Assembly: GCF_032884065.1 (NCBI RefSeq)
Contig: NW_027062665.1
Span: forward strand, 1,663,568-1,727,567
Length of the DNA stretch: 64,000 bases
Direction of reading: 5' to 3'
Source: Artemia franciscana
Taxonomy: Eukaryota > Arthropoda > Branchiopoda > Anostraca > Artemiidae
How positions within the stretch are numbered: the first letter of the stretch is position 1; the number at the start of each line of letters is the position of its first letter. Below are positions 1 to 9,932 of this stretch, piece after piece. A program made the position numbers and the translations under genes. The notes beneath the pieces are model-generated. The model was not told the DNA's origin and made no database searches. It saw only the letters and a program-made list of their open reading frames with translations.

Positions 1-796
1 AGTATTTATATGTCTGAAACTGGGAAGCCTGTTATATGAAATTTCTGTTGTTTTTAATTGATTTGTTATCTTAAAACTTGCAATCGATAGCTTTTGGCGA
101 CCTTTGGGCCAAAGTGACGGTTTTTGCTACAATATAACGGAAGATGACACTTTCTCATGGTAGTCTCTTTTTTTACTAAAAAAGGGCACTTAATGTTTTG
201 ATTTTTGTTCCAATGAGAGCCTTCTCCCGATTTTTGAGGATCATCCGTTCAATGCAATCACACATGGGAAAAAAAACAAGTGAACACACGTCCGGGGTCA
301 TCTTTTTGGAACGGTAACAAAATTCTCAGATTTAGTTACGGGGGACAGAAGCCTCTGCAAAAGGGTCTTGGATATGCTTTACTAGGTAATATAATTTTCA
401 TAAAGGTGACTCAGCCTTTGATTAGTAGGTGATTCAGCTTTAAAGATTAGTAGAAATCAGGCAAACACTCTCAGGCTCGTAAATATTCCAGTATCTTCAA
501 ACTTAAGAAGTTTTATGCATTTAGATTCACCAAGTTCTTCTGATGCGCAGATCAAAAATCTTTTCTTATAATTTCGGCCACTGTCAGCGCCTGTCCCTCC
601 TAATTTACAATTCAATATGATGAACTTGTTGATAAACTGACCCAACGTCTTGGGCTGGACATAAAGAAGTAATGCATAAGCTTAATAATGATGTGTATTC
701 AACGAACAAAAATTGGGGATATTTGGAAAGTATCATAATGGCAAATTTGGCTTACCCTATCAGAAACCCGAAGTCAGCAATCTTACAGACACATCA
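1..796. other. No gene recognised
   Basis: AT-rich DNA. The few short open frames have no recognisable motif, no compositional sign of coding and no partner elsewhere in the window. I see nothing to annotate. Confidence 0.5.
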
Positions 797-2224
797 AACA
801 GTTCGTGGTAACAAACTGTAGTAAGGAGCAACCCGGCTCAATAGTAAACAAAACTCTAAAGTTTTGTTAATATACAGTCTAAAGTTTTGATAATAATAGA
901 TACATCAAAAGAATCGAATTTTTATGCTGATTTTAAATATATAAGTTTCATTAAATTATAGTACCAATCAGAAGTTGAGAGTCAGAGAAAATTTGTCCTA
1001 TTTCGGAAAATAGGAGGAAATATCCTCCAAAAGTCATAAAATCTTAACAAAAATCACACCATCACATTCACCGTATCAGAGAACACTATTGTAGAAGTTC
1101 CAAGCTCTTATCTACAAAGATGTGGAATTTTGTATTTTTTTTTTTTGCCAGAAGACCGATCACGGGTGTGTGTGTGTTTTTTTTTCATGGGTGATTGTAT
1201 CGACCCAGTGGTCCTAGAATGTCTTCATAGGGCTCATTCTGACGAAAATTAAAAGTTCTAGTGCCATTTTTAAGTGATCAAAAAATTGGAGGGCACCTAG
1301 ACCCCCTTCCATGCTCTTTTTCCCCAAAGTCAACAAATCAAAATTTTTGAGATAGTCATTTTGTTCATAGTCGAAAAACCTAATAACTGTGTCTTTAGGG
1401 ATGACTTACACCCTCAGGGAGGGGATGCAAGTTACAAACTTGGACCAGTGTTTACATATAGTAATGGTTATTGGGAACTGTACAAACGTTTCCAGGGGGA
1501 TTTTTTTTGGGGGGGTTGAGGGGATAAAGTTACGTGGGAGGATCTTTCCATAGAGGAACTTGTCATGGGTAAAGAGAATTTCCATGAAGGGGGTGCAGGA
1601 TTTTTTAGCATTATTCTAAAACAAAAAAGCAATGAAAAAAAATACGACATTTTTTTTAACTGAAAATAAGGAACATCACTAAAAATTAAAACGAACAGAA
1701 ATTTTTACGCATATAAGGGATTCATCTTCTCCTAAAACCTCTCTCTTTGTGCTAAAGTATTTTTGTAATTTCAACTATTTATTTTACTACCTATGTGATT
1801 CAGGGGTCATTCTTAAAGAATTAGGACAAAATTTAAGCTTTAATGTGAAGTACGAGGTATTAACGAGGGGGCCAACCCCCTCATATACGCAACAAATATA
1901 TGCAAATGTAGAAGTTCGATACGTAAGTTAATTCGTAAGTTACGTATATTTTTACTAATAAAAACGTTCGTAAAAATTAAAAGTTCTAGTTGCCTTTTTA
2001 AGTAACCAAAAGAATATAGGGCAACTAGGCCTCCTCTTCCACTCTTTTTTTTATCAAAATCGTTCGATCAAAACTAAGAGCATATTAGTAAAAAAAAATT
2101 AATATGCAAATTTTGTTTAATTTCTCATGTGTGAAAAGCCAAAATCAAAACACTCATTAATTCAAAAACGTTCAGATATTAAATTAAAACTTAAAACGAA
2201 CAGGAATTACTCCGTACATGGAAT
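797..2224 (+). repeat. Dispersed modular repeat, copy R1
   Basis: This begins with a segment containing GTAGTAAGGAGC and ends near ACTTAAAACGAACAGGAATT. The same succession of segments recurs at about 13465-14630, 33748-35290 and 50030-51650, and a short inverted piece lies at 46925-47268. Recurrent landmarks are the CCAGAAGACCGATCACGG stretch, a G-rich run followed by TTTCCATGAAGG, and internal AACTGAAAATAAGGA modules. The G-rich stretch is not a gene. This copy lacks the terminal fold-back arm seen in R2 and R3. The family has no visible coding capacity. Confidence 0.75.
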
Positions 2225-3560
2225 AGAACAAAGGAAGCATGTGCGCCTGTACTCGTCTCAAGTGGATTGGTGTCACAGTGGATTACACAGTGAATAGTCT
2301 GAACTTGATCGTAATAAATAGTTCAAATTGTATTTACCAGGAATAGTGAATTGAGTCAGTGACAAAAATGTGTGATTTTTAAATCAATGATAGTTCCTTA
2401 ATAGCGGTCCTGGAAGTTAAACTTTTTTGGAAAGTTAAGTCGAGGATGAATTCTGATTTTTCGACGTGACTTATCTAACTAGATTTTCCAGTGGAAAAGT
2501 CTCCGCTCTGTCGAGTAAGCAAAGGGATGAAATTAAAAGTGAAATCCTAGCCTAGAAATCAAGTTTGCTTCAGAAACATAATTTCCAGGATTGAAATTCT
2601 TTACTGTGCTGTCTTTCCAGAATAAATCAATATAAACTTCTGTACATCTCACCTCTCACAAAACTTCAGTATGAGGTACTCTTAAGAATTACTAAGACAC
2701 TAAAGGATTACGAAAACTTCTAGGACTGTAAGAAGAAAGAACTGTAGGACTGTAAGGACTGTAAGGACTGTAACATCACCACTGTAAGAAAACATTTACG
2801 TCTTTTTGTTTGTGTCCCAAGAGGCTTAAAATTTACAAAATGGTTGATAAAGCAAGATTATTTTGAAAAATGGTAGACTAAGACCAAGAATCTTGATTAT
2901 GGGAGAGGGTTTAATCACAAAGAAACAGATGAGCTGCCGGTAAACTGTTTTTTGACTCAATAACTGTTGTTTGTACTGCAAAAGAACATAGGAAAGAACA
3001 ACAATAAACACAATTCTAAAAGGACTGGGTTATTTGGATCTTCTTTTCCAACATAACTCTACTTTAAATGGCTAAAAGAGTGGCTCCCAACCGATTTTAG
3101 GCCAGACTCCCCCATTGCATTTCTTAAATTTTGACACCCCCTTGTAAAATTGCAATTTTGTTACTCAAATTTTATGTGTATTCACCAGAGGAAAGCTAAA
3201 AGGCCATTAGCTTGGTATCGTTTTTGGGGTTGTCCTGGAAGCATATTTCATGTTAGTGAAATATATTATGTGACATCAAAACCTTTTGTACGGGGTGTAA
3301 CATCATTGTTGTACTACAATGTATCTTTTTTACTCTTTAAATGCATTTGCATGTGACGTCATTCGCTTGAATCATTTTTCAAAATTAAGGCTCTAAACTA
3401 TAATCAGAAGATGGATGCACATTCAGCCCATGACCCTCCAAAGCATCACTATGTCCCACCAGCGGGGCATTCTCCCCACAATGGGAATCACATAGCCCCG
3501 GCACCACTACGTCCAATGGTTCGATCACCTCTTACGTTGAGTTAAGCCAAAGCTCAACTT
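2225..3560. other. Intergenic, no supported gene
   Basis: Nothing with a recognisable product. A run of GGACTGTAAGGACTGTAA near 2722-2775 is a short tandem repeat. The segment around 3080-3150 resembles the generic edge of a dispersed repeat, but I cannot assign a family. Confidence 0.4.
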
Positions 3561-3564
3561 GAGT

Positions 3565-3682
3565 TCATATATATATGAGTGACGTCATGTTTGTGTGTCG
3601 ACTGACGTCATGTTTGGCGACTGACGAAATTACAGACCGGGACATCGGGACACAAATGACGGCCGGGACACCGGGACATCTA
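3565..3682 (+). mobile_element. 5' fragment of an outer plus-strand Helitron
   Basis: The segment starts TCATATATATATGAGTGACG and contains two TGACGTCA sites in the same arrangement as the 5' leader of the Helitron whose proteins are encoded at 12223-8389. It stops abruptly at TCTATATATA, where a minus-strand Helitron 3' end begins. A matching plus-strand 3' end lies at 12395-12553, so this is read as the left end of an element that was later interrupted. The base before TC is T rather than the usual A, so the exact 5' end is uncertain. Confidence 0.4.
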
Positions 3683-3693
3683 TATATATAAAA

Positions 3694-3838
3694 CTATCTG
3701 TTGGGGTGGCACTTCGAGCAGGTGGGGGCGCTTCACGCCCCCCCCCCCCCCGCAAGCCCCCCAGCGCGCGTAAGTCGTTACGCGCCATATTAGTTACGCG
3801 CCATTGTAATTGTGTCCCTGTGTCCCACCTGTGAATAT
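3694..3838 (-). mobile_element. 3' end of a minus-strand Helitron
   Basis: Read on the minus strand, this has the same 3' sub-terminal sequence as the plus-strand elements ending at 6177, 7758 and 12553: GGTGGGACACAGGGACACAA, the CGCGTAAC repeats, a GC-rich hairpin, a second hairpin and then CCAACAGATAG. The terminal CTAG has become ATAG, and the second hairpin is partly degraded. The base after the end is T, as expected for A|T insertion. It is probably the detached 3' end of the minus-strand element whose coding part ends at 7809. Confidence 0.6.

Positions 3839-3879
<41 letters not shown>
3839..3879. repeat. (TA)n microsatellite
   Basis: Pure AT dinucleotide tract between the detached minus-strand Helitron 3' end and the 5' TC of a plus-strand Helitron. 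Helitrons insert between A and T, so tracts like this are good targets. Confidence 0.9.
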
Positions 3880-3882
<3 letters not shown>

Positions 3883-3959
3883 ATATATATAAAAATAAGT
3901 TGTGGATGGATGTGTGGATGGATGTGTCAGGTGACGTCACCTGAAAAAACTGGATCAGG

Positions 3960-5600
3960 TGACGTCAAAACTGAAAAAACTAAAAAAGGCAAAAACTACA
4001 AAAAAAACTAAAAACTAATAAAAAAAATAAAAAAGCTAAAAAACTAAAAAAACTAAAAAAAGGCAAAAACTACAAAAAAAAACTAAAAAAAAACTGAAAA
4101 AACTAAAAAAAGGCAAAAACTACAAAAAAAAACTAAAAACTAATAAAAAAAGTAAAAAAGCTAAAAAACTAAAAAAACTAAAAAAACTAAAAAAAGGTAA
4201 AAAACTAAAAAAAATAAAAAATAAAAAAAAACTAAAAAAAAGGAAAAAACTGAAAAATAAGCTAAAATAAAGGTAAAAACCAATAAAAAACTAAAAAAAA
4301 AAAGGAAAAAACTAATAAATGACGACACTCAAAGAGAAAAAAAGGCAAAAACTAATAAATGACGACACTCAAAGAGAAAAAAAGGCAAAAACTACAAAAA
4401 AAACTAAAAACTAATAAAAAAAATAAAAAAGCTAAAAAACTAAAAAAAACTAAAAAAAGGCAAAAACTACAAAAAAAACTAAAAACTAATAAAAAAGCTA
4501 AAAAACTAAAAAAACTAAAAAAAAGGCAAAAACTACAAAAAAACTAAAAACTAATAAAAAAAATAAAAAAGCTAAAAAACTAAAAAAACTAAAAAAACTA
4601 AAAAAAGGTAAAAAACTAAAAAAACTAAAAACTAAAAAAAACTAAAAAAGGTAAAAACTAAAAGAACTAAAAAAGAAAAAAATAAATGACGACACTCAAA
4701 GAGAAAGCGACCAGGACAAAAGGAATGTTCGATTAGCAATCAACAAAGCACCGGGACACAGGGAGTATAAAAAAAAGAAAAAAAAAGGAAAAAAATAAAG
4801 GAGAAAAACAAAACTAAAAAACGAATGTATATACAGACCGGTACACCGGGATACAAATGACGACCGGGACACAGGGAATATAAATGACGACCGGGACACA
4901 GGGACACAACTACAACGGGGACACCGGGGGAAACAGGGGGATATAAATGACGACCGGGACAAAAAAACTAAAAAGAAAAAAAAACTAAAAACTAATAAAA
5001 AAACTAAAAAACTAAAAAAAGGCAAAAACTACAAAAAAAACTAAAAACTAATAAAAAAGCTAAAAAACTAAAAAAACTAAAAAAAAGGCAAAAACTACAA
5101 AAAAACTAAAAACTAATAAAAAAAATAAAAAAGCTAAAAAACTAAAAAAACTAAAAAAACTAAAAAAAGGTAAAAAACTAAAAAAACTAAAAACTAAAAA
5201 AAACTAAAAAAGGTAAAAACTAAAAGAACTAAAAAAGAAAAAAATAAATGACGACACTCAAAGAGAAAGCGACCAGGACAAAAGGAATGTTCGATTAGCA
5301 ATCAACAAAGCACCGGGACACAGGGAGTATAAAAAAAAGAAAAAAAAAGGAAAAAAATAAAGGAGAAAAACAAAACTAAAAAACGAATGTATATACAGAC
5401 CGGTACACCGGGATACAAATGACGACCGGGACACAGGGAATATAAATGACGACCGGGACACAGGGACACAACTACAACGGGGACACCGGGGGAAACAGGG
5501 GGATATAAATGACGACCGGGACAAAAAAACTAAAAAGAAAAAAAAACTAAAAACTAATAAAAAAACTAAAAAATCTAAAAATCTAAATAAGCTAAAAAAG
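3960..5600 (+). repeat. A-rich CTAAAAAA array with GACGACCGGGACA minisatellite
   Basis: Hundreds of bases built from short A-rich words (CTAAAAAA, GGCAAAAACTACAAAA, AATAAAAAAGC) alternating with blocks based on GACGACCGGGACACAGGGA. A unit of about 562 bp is duplicated in tandem: the word TGACGACACTCAAAGAG occurs at 4687 and 5249, with matching surroundings over roughly 4452-5013 and 5014-5575. Shorter 37 bp duplications lie near 4316-4390. The open frames across the array are by-products of low complexity. Confidence 0.85.
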
Positions 5601-5800
5601 AAAAAAAAAGGAAAAAAATAAAGGAGAAAAACAAAACTAAAAAACGAATGTATATACAGACCGGGACACCGGGATACAAATGACGACCGGGACCCGGGAC
5701 ACAGGGAATATAAATGACGACCGGGACACAGGGACACAACTACAACGGGGACACCGGGGGAAACAGGGGGATGTAAATGACGACCGGGACACCGGGACAG

Positions 5801-6002
5801 GGAATGGTCGATTAGCAATCACCATCAACAAAGCTCAAGGGCAATCATTAGAATCATGAGGTATAGATCTGAATACAGATTGTTTTCCCATGGACCATTA
5901 TATGTTGCATGTTCAAGAGTCGGTAAACCTGACAATCTATTTATATGCAAAGACAATGGGACAGCAAAGAATGTTGTATATTCGCAAGTTTTACGTAGTT
6001 AA
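5801..6002 (+). pseudogene. Helitron helicase C-terminal fragment (motif VI)
   Basis: In plus-strand frames this reads as the end of a PIF1-like helicase: an AITINKAQGQS segment (motif V/VI region), then LYVACSRVGKPDNL and a terminal VLRS before TAA at 6000-6002. A stop and a small frame change interrupt it after the QGQS part. The same tail occurs in reverse at 7809-8008. It is a leftover of the autonomous parent inside a deletion derivative, and the rest of the protein is missing. The GACGACCGGGACA minisatellite abuts it directly upstream. Confidence 0.7.
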
Positions 6003-6145
6003 AACCATATATATATATCTATCTATATTCACAGGTGGGACATAGGGACACAACTACAATGGCGCGTAACTATTATGGCGCGTAACGACTTACGCGCGCG
6101 GGGGGGCTTGGGGGGGGCGCGAAGCGCCCCCACCAACTAGGTGTT

Positions 6146-6168
6146 GGGGTGGCGCGAAGCGCCACCCC
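6146..6168 (+). other. Helitron 3' terminal hairpin
   Basis: Perfect stem of 10 bp, GGGGTGGCGC with GCGCCACCCC, and loop GAA, then AACAG and CTAG. In Helitrons this sub-terminal hairpin marks the end of rolling-circle transfer. The same hairpin occurs at 7727-7749 and, with one changed base, at 12522-12544. Confidence 0.85.
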
Positions 6169-6299
6169 AACAGCTAGTATATATATATATATCTATATAT
6201 ATAAAAATAAGTTGTCTGTGGATGGATGGATGGATGGATGTGTGGATGGATGTGTCAGGTGACGTCACCTGAAAAAACTGGATTAGGTGACGTCAAAAC

Positions 6300-7505
6300 T
6301 GAAAAAACTAAAAAAAGGCAAAAACTACAAAAAAAACTAAAAACTAATAAAAAAAATAAAAAAGCTAAAAAACTAAAAAAACTATAAAGGTAAAAACCAA
6401 TAAAAAACTAAAAAAAAACTGAAAAAACTAAAAAAAGGCAAAAACTACAAAAAAAAACTAAAAACTAATAAAAAAAGTAAAAAAGCTAAAAAACTAAAAA
6501 AACTAAAAAAACTAAAAAAAGGTAAAAAACTAAAAAAAATAAAAAATAAAAAAAAACTAAAAAAAAGGAAAAAACTGAAAAATAAGCTAAAATAAAGGTA
6601 AAAACCAATAAAAAACTAAAAAAAAAAAGGAAAAAACTAATAAATGACGACACTCAAAGAGAAAGCGACCAGGACAAAAAACTAAAAAAAAAGGCAAAAA
6701 CTACAAAAAAACTAAAAACTAATAAAAAAAATAAAAAAGCTAAAAAACTAAAAAAACTAAAAAAAGGTAAAAAACTAAAAAAACTAAAAACTAAAAAAAA
6801 ACTAAAAAAGGTAAAAACTAAAAGAACTAAAAAAGAAAAAAATAAATGACGACACTCAAAGAGAAAGCGACCAGGACAAAAGGAATGTTCGATTAGCAAT
6901 CAACAAAGCACCGGGACACAGGGAGTATAAATGACGACCAGGACACAAGTAAAAAAAAAAATTAACAAAACTAAAAAGAAGGTAAAAACTACAAAAAAAC
7001 TAAAAAGAAAAAAAAACTAAAAACTAATAAAAAAACTAAAAAATCTAAAAATCTAAATAAACTAAAAAAGAAAAAAAAAGGAAAAAAATAAAGGAGAAAA
7101 ACAAAACTAAAAAACGAATGTATATACAGACCGGTACACCGGGATACAAATGACGACCGGGACACAGGGAATATAAATAACGACCGGGACACAGGGACAC
7201 AACTACAACGGGGACACCGGGGGAAACAGGGGGATATAAATGACGACCGGGACAAAAAAACTAAAAAGAAATAAAAACTAAAAACTAATAAAAAAAACTA
7301 AAAAATCTAAAAATCTAAATAAGCTAAAAAAGAAAAAAAAAGGAAAAAAATAAAGGAGAAAAACAAAACTAAAAAACGAATGTATATACAGACCGGGACA
7401 CCGGGATACAAATGATGACCGGGACCCGGGACACAGGGAATATAAATGACGACCGGGACACAGGGACACAACTACAACGGGGACACCGGGGGAAACAGGG
7501 GGATA
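6300..7505 (+). repeat. A-rich and GACGACCGGGACA arrays of H-B
   Basis: Same words as the array at 3960-5600, in the same order but with deletions. The word TGACGACACTCAAAGAG appears at about 6645 and 6847. The transition to GACCGGGACACCGGGATACA units is repeated twice (about 7125-7250 and 7385-7503). No gene is present. Confidence 0.8.
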
Positions 7506-7584
7506 ACCTGACAATCTATTTATATGCAAAGACAATGGGACAGCAAAGAATGTTGTATATTCGCAAGTTTTACGTAGTTAAAAC
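7506..7584 (+). pseudogene. Helitron helicase C-terminal stub
   Basis: Encodes the last ~25 residues of the helicase tail (KPDNL onward to VLRS, then TAA), joined directly to the minisatellite. Upstream motif VI residues present in H-A are deleted here. Confidence 0.6.
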
Positions 7585-7757
7585 CATATATATATATATA
7601 TATCTATATTCACAGGTGGGACATAGGGACACAACTACAATGGCGCGTAACTATTATGGCGCGTAACGACTTACGCGCGCGGGGGGGCTTGGGGGGGGCG
7701 CGAAGCGCCCCCACCAACTAGGTGTTGGGGTGGCGCGAAGCGCCACCCCAACAGCTA

Positions 7758-7758
<1 letters not shown>

Positions 7759-7806
<48 letters not shown>
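7759..7806. repeat. (TA)n microsatellite between opposed Helitrons
   Basis: Alternating TA tract separating the 3' end of H-B (plus strand) from the end of the minus-strand helicase reading frame. Confidence 0.9.
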
Positions 7807-7808
<2 letters not shown>

Positions 7809-7809
<1 letters not shown>

Positions 7810-8008
7810 TAACTACGTAAAACTTGCGAATATACAACATTCTTGGCTGTCCCATTGTCTGTGCATATAAATAGATTGTCAGGTTTACCGACTCTTGAAC
7901 ATGCAACATATAATTGTTCATGGGAAAAACAATCTGTATTCAGATCTGTACCTCATTATTCTACTGATTGCCCTTGAGCTTTGTTGATGGTGATTGCTAA
8001 TCGAACAT
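7809..8008 (-). pseudogene. Helitron 1 helicase, C-terminal end
   Basis: Minus-strand reading gives a LAITINKAQGQS-like segment, LYVACSRVGKPDNLFIC, then a tail ending VLRS and TAA (7809-7811). A stop lies after QGQS. These are the last motifs of superfamily 1B PIF1-like helicases as found in Helitrons. It is separated from the main helicase part by about 380 bases of minisatellite. Confidence 0.7.
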
Positions 8009-8388
8009 TCTCTGTGTCCCCGTCGTCATTTATGTATCCTCCTGTGCCCCCCGGCGTCCCCTTTGTTATTGTTTCCCTGTGCCCCGGTCGTCATTTGTGT
8101 CCCGGTGTCCCAGTCTGTAATTTCTCTTTGAGTGTCGCGGTCATCATTTATATTCCCTGTGTCCCGGTGTCCCGGTCGTCATTTTTGTCCCGGTCGTCAT
8201 TTTTGTTCCGGTGCTTTGTTGATGGTGATTGCTAATCGAACATTCCTTGTGTCCCGGTCGCTTTCGCTTTGAGTGTCCCGGTCGTCATTTATATTCCCTA
8301 TGTCCCGGTCGTCATTTGTGTCCCGATGTCCCGGTCTGTAATTTCGTCAGTCGACAAACATGACGTCAGTCGACACACAAAAATGACG
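8009..8388 (-). repeat. GACGACCGGGACA minisatellite inside the helicase region
   Basis: On the minus strand, irregular units based on GACGACCGGGACACAGGGA, with a partial duplicate of the ATTAGCAATCACCATCAACAAAG helicase sequence near 8217-8245 and two TGACGTCA sites at 8345-8392. It sits between the helicase body and its C-terminal motifs, so it replaces or splits coding sequence. The same unit fills H-A and H-B. Confidence 0.8.
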
Positions 8389-9372
8389 TCAAGCTTTCCG
8401 TTTCCCAATTGCCAGCAATTGATCTGAAAATGTTTGACTAGAGTCATCGTTTTGCAATCGGACACGCATATTTGTAGTTAATTTTAATGTTTTTACGTGT
8501 GCCCATAAATTAGAATTTTTCAGGCAAGCATTCATTTCGTCTGCAGGAGTTGATCTAGGTATTATAGGTAATTTTTGCCTGAAATCTCCCGCAAGCAATA
8601 TTAATGTGCTGCCAAAGGGTTTCGACTTCCCTCGCAAATCTTTCAAGCATTGATCCAGAGCCTCGAGCGATTTTTTGTGTGCCATTGTGCACTCATCCCA
8701 AATAATAAGTTTGCATTGCTGCAATACTTTACCCATCCCACATGATTTGGAAATATTGCACGTGGGAGTTTCTGTAGAATGCAAATTCAGAGGCAATTTC
8801 AAAGCGGAATGAGCAGTTCTTCCACCAGGCAGCAATTTTGCGGCTATTCCGGACGACGCAATTGCCAACGCTATATCATTTTTTGATCGAATTGATGCCA
8901 GAATCAGTTTTATCACAAACGTTTTACCAGTACCTCCTGGCGCATCCAAAAAGAAAATTTCTCCAACGTTGTTATCGACACAATGCATTATCGTATCATA
9001 AATGTCTTTTTGTTCCGACGTTAACTTGGAAATGTTATTTTGTACATACGACAATAGATCACTCGTACTGTAACTTTGTTCACGATCCAATTCTACACAT
9101 GTCGAAACAGCAGCGATACGGTTAGGTGAAGGCATTCCCAAATCCTGAAGAGGTTTGTTTGCCATCCGTAAGCACAAATCTTCTATAATAACTAAAGTGT
9201 AGTTATAAATTTCCGATGTAAAATCAAAATTCATATCTGACGTCTCTAACTGTTTTCGATGGAGTATATCTTCGGACATTTTTGACTTATATTTTTCCCA
9301 TAACTCTGTAGAAGCTGATGGAGAGCAAGTTGTTAAAACGACGCCAAACAATGCACAAATTTGACTTGAGGT
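8389..9372 (-). pseudogene. Helitron 1 PIF1-like helicase body
   Basis: Unwinds DNA during rolling-circle transposition in intact Helitrons. Visible motifs are Walker A APGGTGKTF, Walker B IIWDECTMAH, motif III LLAGDFRQKLP, and SSGIAA between them. An upstream segment containing ELDREQSYST links to the middle region. The frame is open over 320 codons from 9351, and continuity with the preceding part is broken only by TAA at 9373-9375, where the second copy has a serine codon (TCA). It ends at 8389, where minisatellite begins, so the motifs that normally follow LLAIG are missing here. The identification is firm and the protein cannot be functional. Confidence 0.85.
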
Positions 9373-9932
9373 TTACGTTTCGCACGCGTCATTGATGCAG
9401 TTATCCCAGTGTTTTTCATTCTCCAATAAATTCAGAGCTTGGTATGCACTACGGTAAGCGTCATGTATAGTACCATTTAGAGTTCTCAAATACTCAAAGG
9501 ATGTCGGACCGAGTACATTCACCAAAAGCAGGCGTAGAAAGAAGCATTCATGTTGATTGGGGTGAACGGTGTAGAGTCTTCCTATCGTGGTATCTTTGAA
9601 GATGGTAGGTTGGCCGTCGACTGACTTACCCTGTTTTCGACGTTCAAATACTTTATTTTTAGTATTCCACGTGTAATACGAAGGCACTTCAGTATACAGC
9701 AGTTTTTTTGCAAAAGAATCATTTTTGCAAAGCGAAAAGAAACCGGTTAACTTTGTAACCGGTGGATTCAGGGCTCTTTTTTGCACGTTGGTTTCCGAGA
9801 AATAAACACGTTGACCATTCTGTAAATGTACCGCTAAGTGAACAACAGCTGGACTACGTTCATGTATCGGAAATGAAAGAATTCGCCAAACAGCTTCATT
9901 ACTGTTTATGTATCTTCAAGCCTGATATTGTA
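9373..9932 (-). pseudogene. Helitron 1 Rep-helicase middle region
   Basis: Continues the same polyprotein: a segment with QKRALNPP, a TWNTKNKVFERRKQGK stretch and VHPNQHECFFLRLLL, which is typical of the linker between Rep and helicase in animal Helitrons. The stretch around 9790-9932 is coding in another frame (residues like HERSPAVVHLAVHLQNGQ in the second copy). One frameshift lies between 9790 and 9990. Stop TAA at 9373-9375. Confidence 0.75.

Larger units (their letters stand above)
3880..6177 (+). mobile_element. Non-autonomous Helitron H-A (internally rearranged derivative)
   Basis: The 5' end is TCTATATATATAAAAATAAG, preceded by A. The 3' end is CTAG (6174-6177), followed by T. A hairpin at 6146-6168 lies 5 bases before CTAG, and a second GC-rich hairpin lies just upstream. 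These are the structural hallmarks of Helitrons: no target-site duplication, 5' TC, 3' hairpin plus CTRR, A|T insertion. The leader has two TGACGTCA-type sites. The interior is an A-rich array, a GACGACCGGGACA minisatellite and a 3' helicase remnant. It shares leader and tail with the Rep-helicase element on the minus strand, so it was probably mobilised by it. Confidence 0.8.
6192..7758 (+). mobile_element. Non-autonomous Helitron H-B, head-to-tail with H-A
   Basis: Starts TCTATATATATAAAAATAAG, preceded by A, and ends CTAG (7755-7758), followed by T. It has the double hairpin tail, with the second hairpin at 7727-7749. Only 14 bases of (TA)n separate it from the 3' end of H-A. Its interior is a shorter version of the same A-rich and GACGACCGGGACA arrays (about 6300-7505), followed by a fragment of helicase tail from 7506. 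It appears to be a deletion variant of the same lineage as H-A. Confidence 0.8.

Noticed and set aside
457-645. 62-codon minus-strand frame
   Set aside because: No motif and no support. The composition is like the surrounding non-coding DNA.
3411-3545. 44-codon open frame starting MDAHSAHDPPKHH
   Set aside because: Short, no flanking splice sites or motif that I can support, and no second copy in the window.
4359-7535. Many 60-190 codon open frames on both strands in the A-rich and GACGACCGGGACA arrays (for example 5258-5818 minus, 6654-6899 minus)
   Set aside because: They only translate low-complexity DNA (K/T/L or F/S/V runs and RSSFISP repeats), and their length follows from the repeats.
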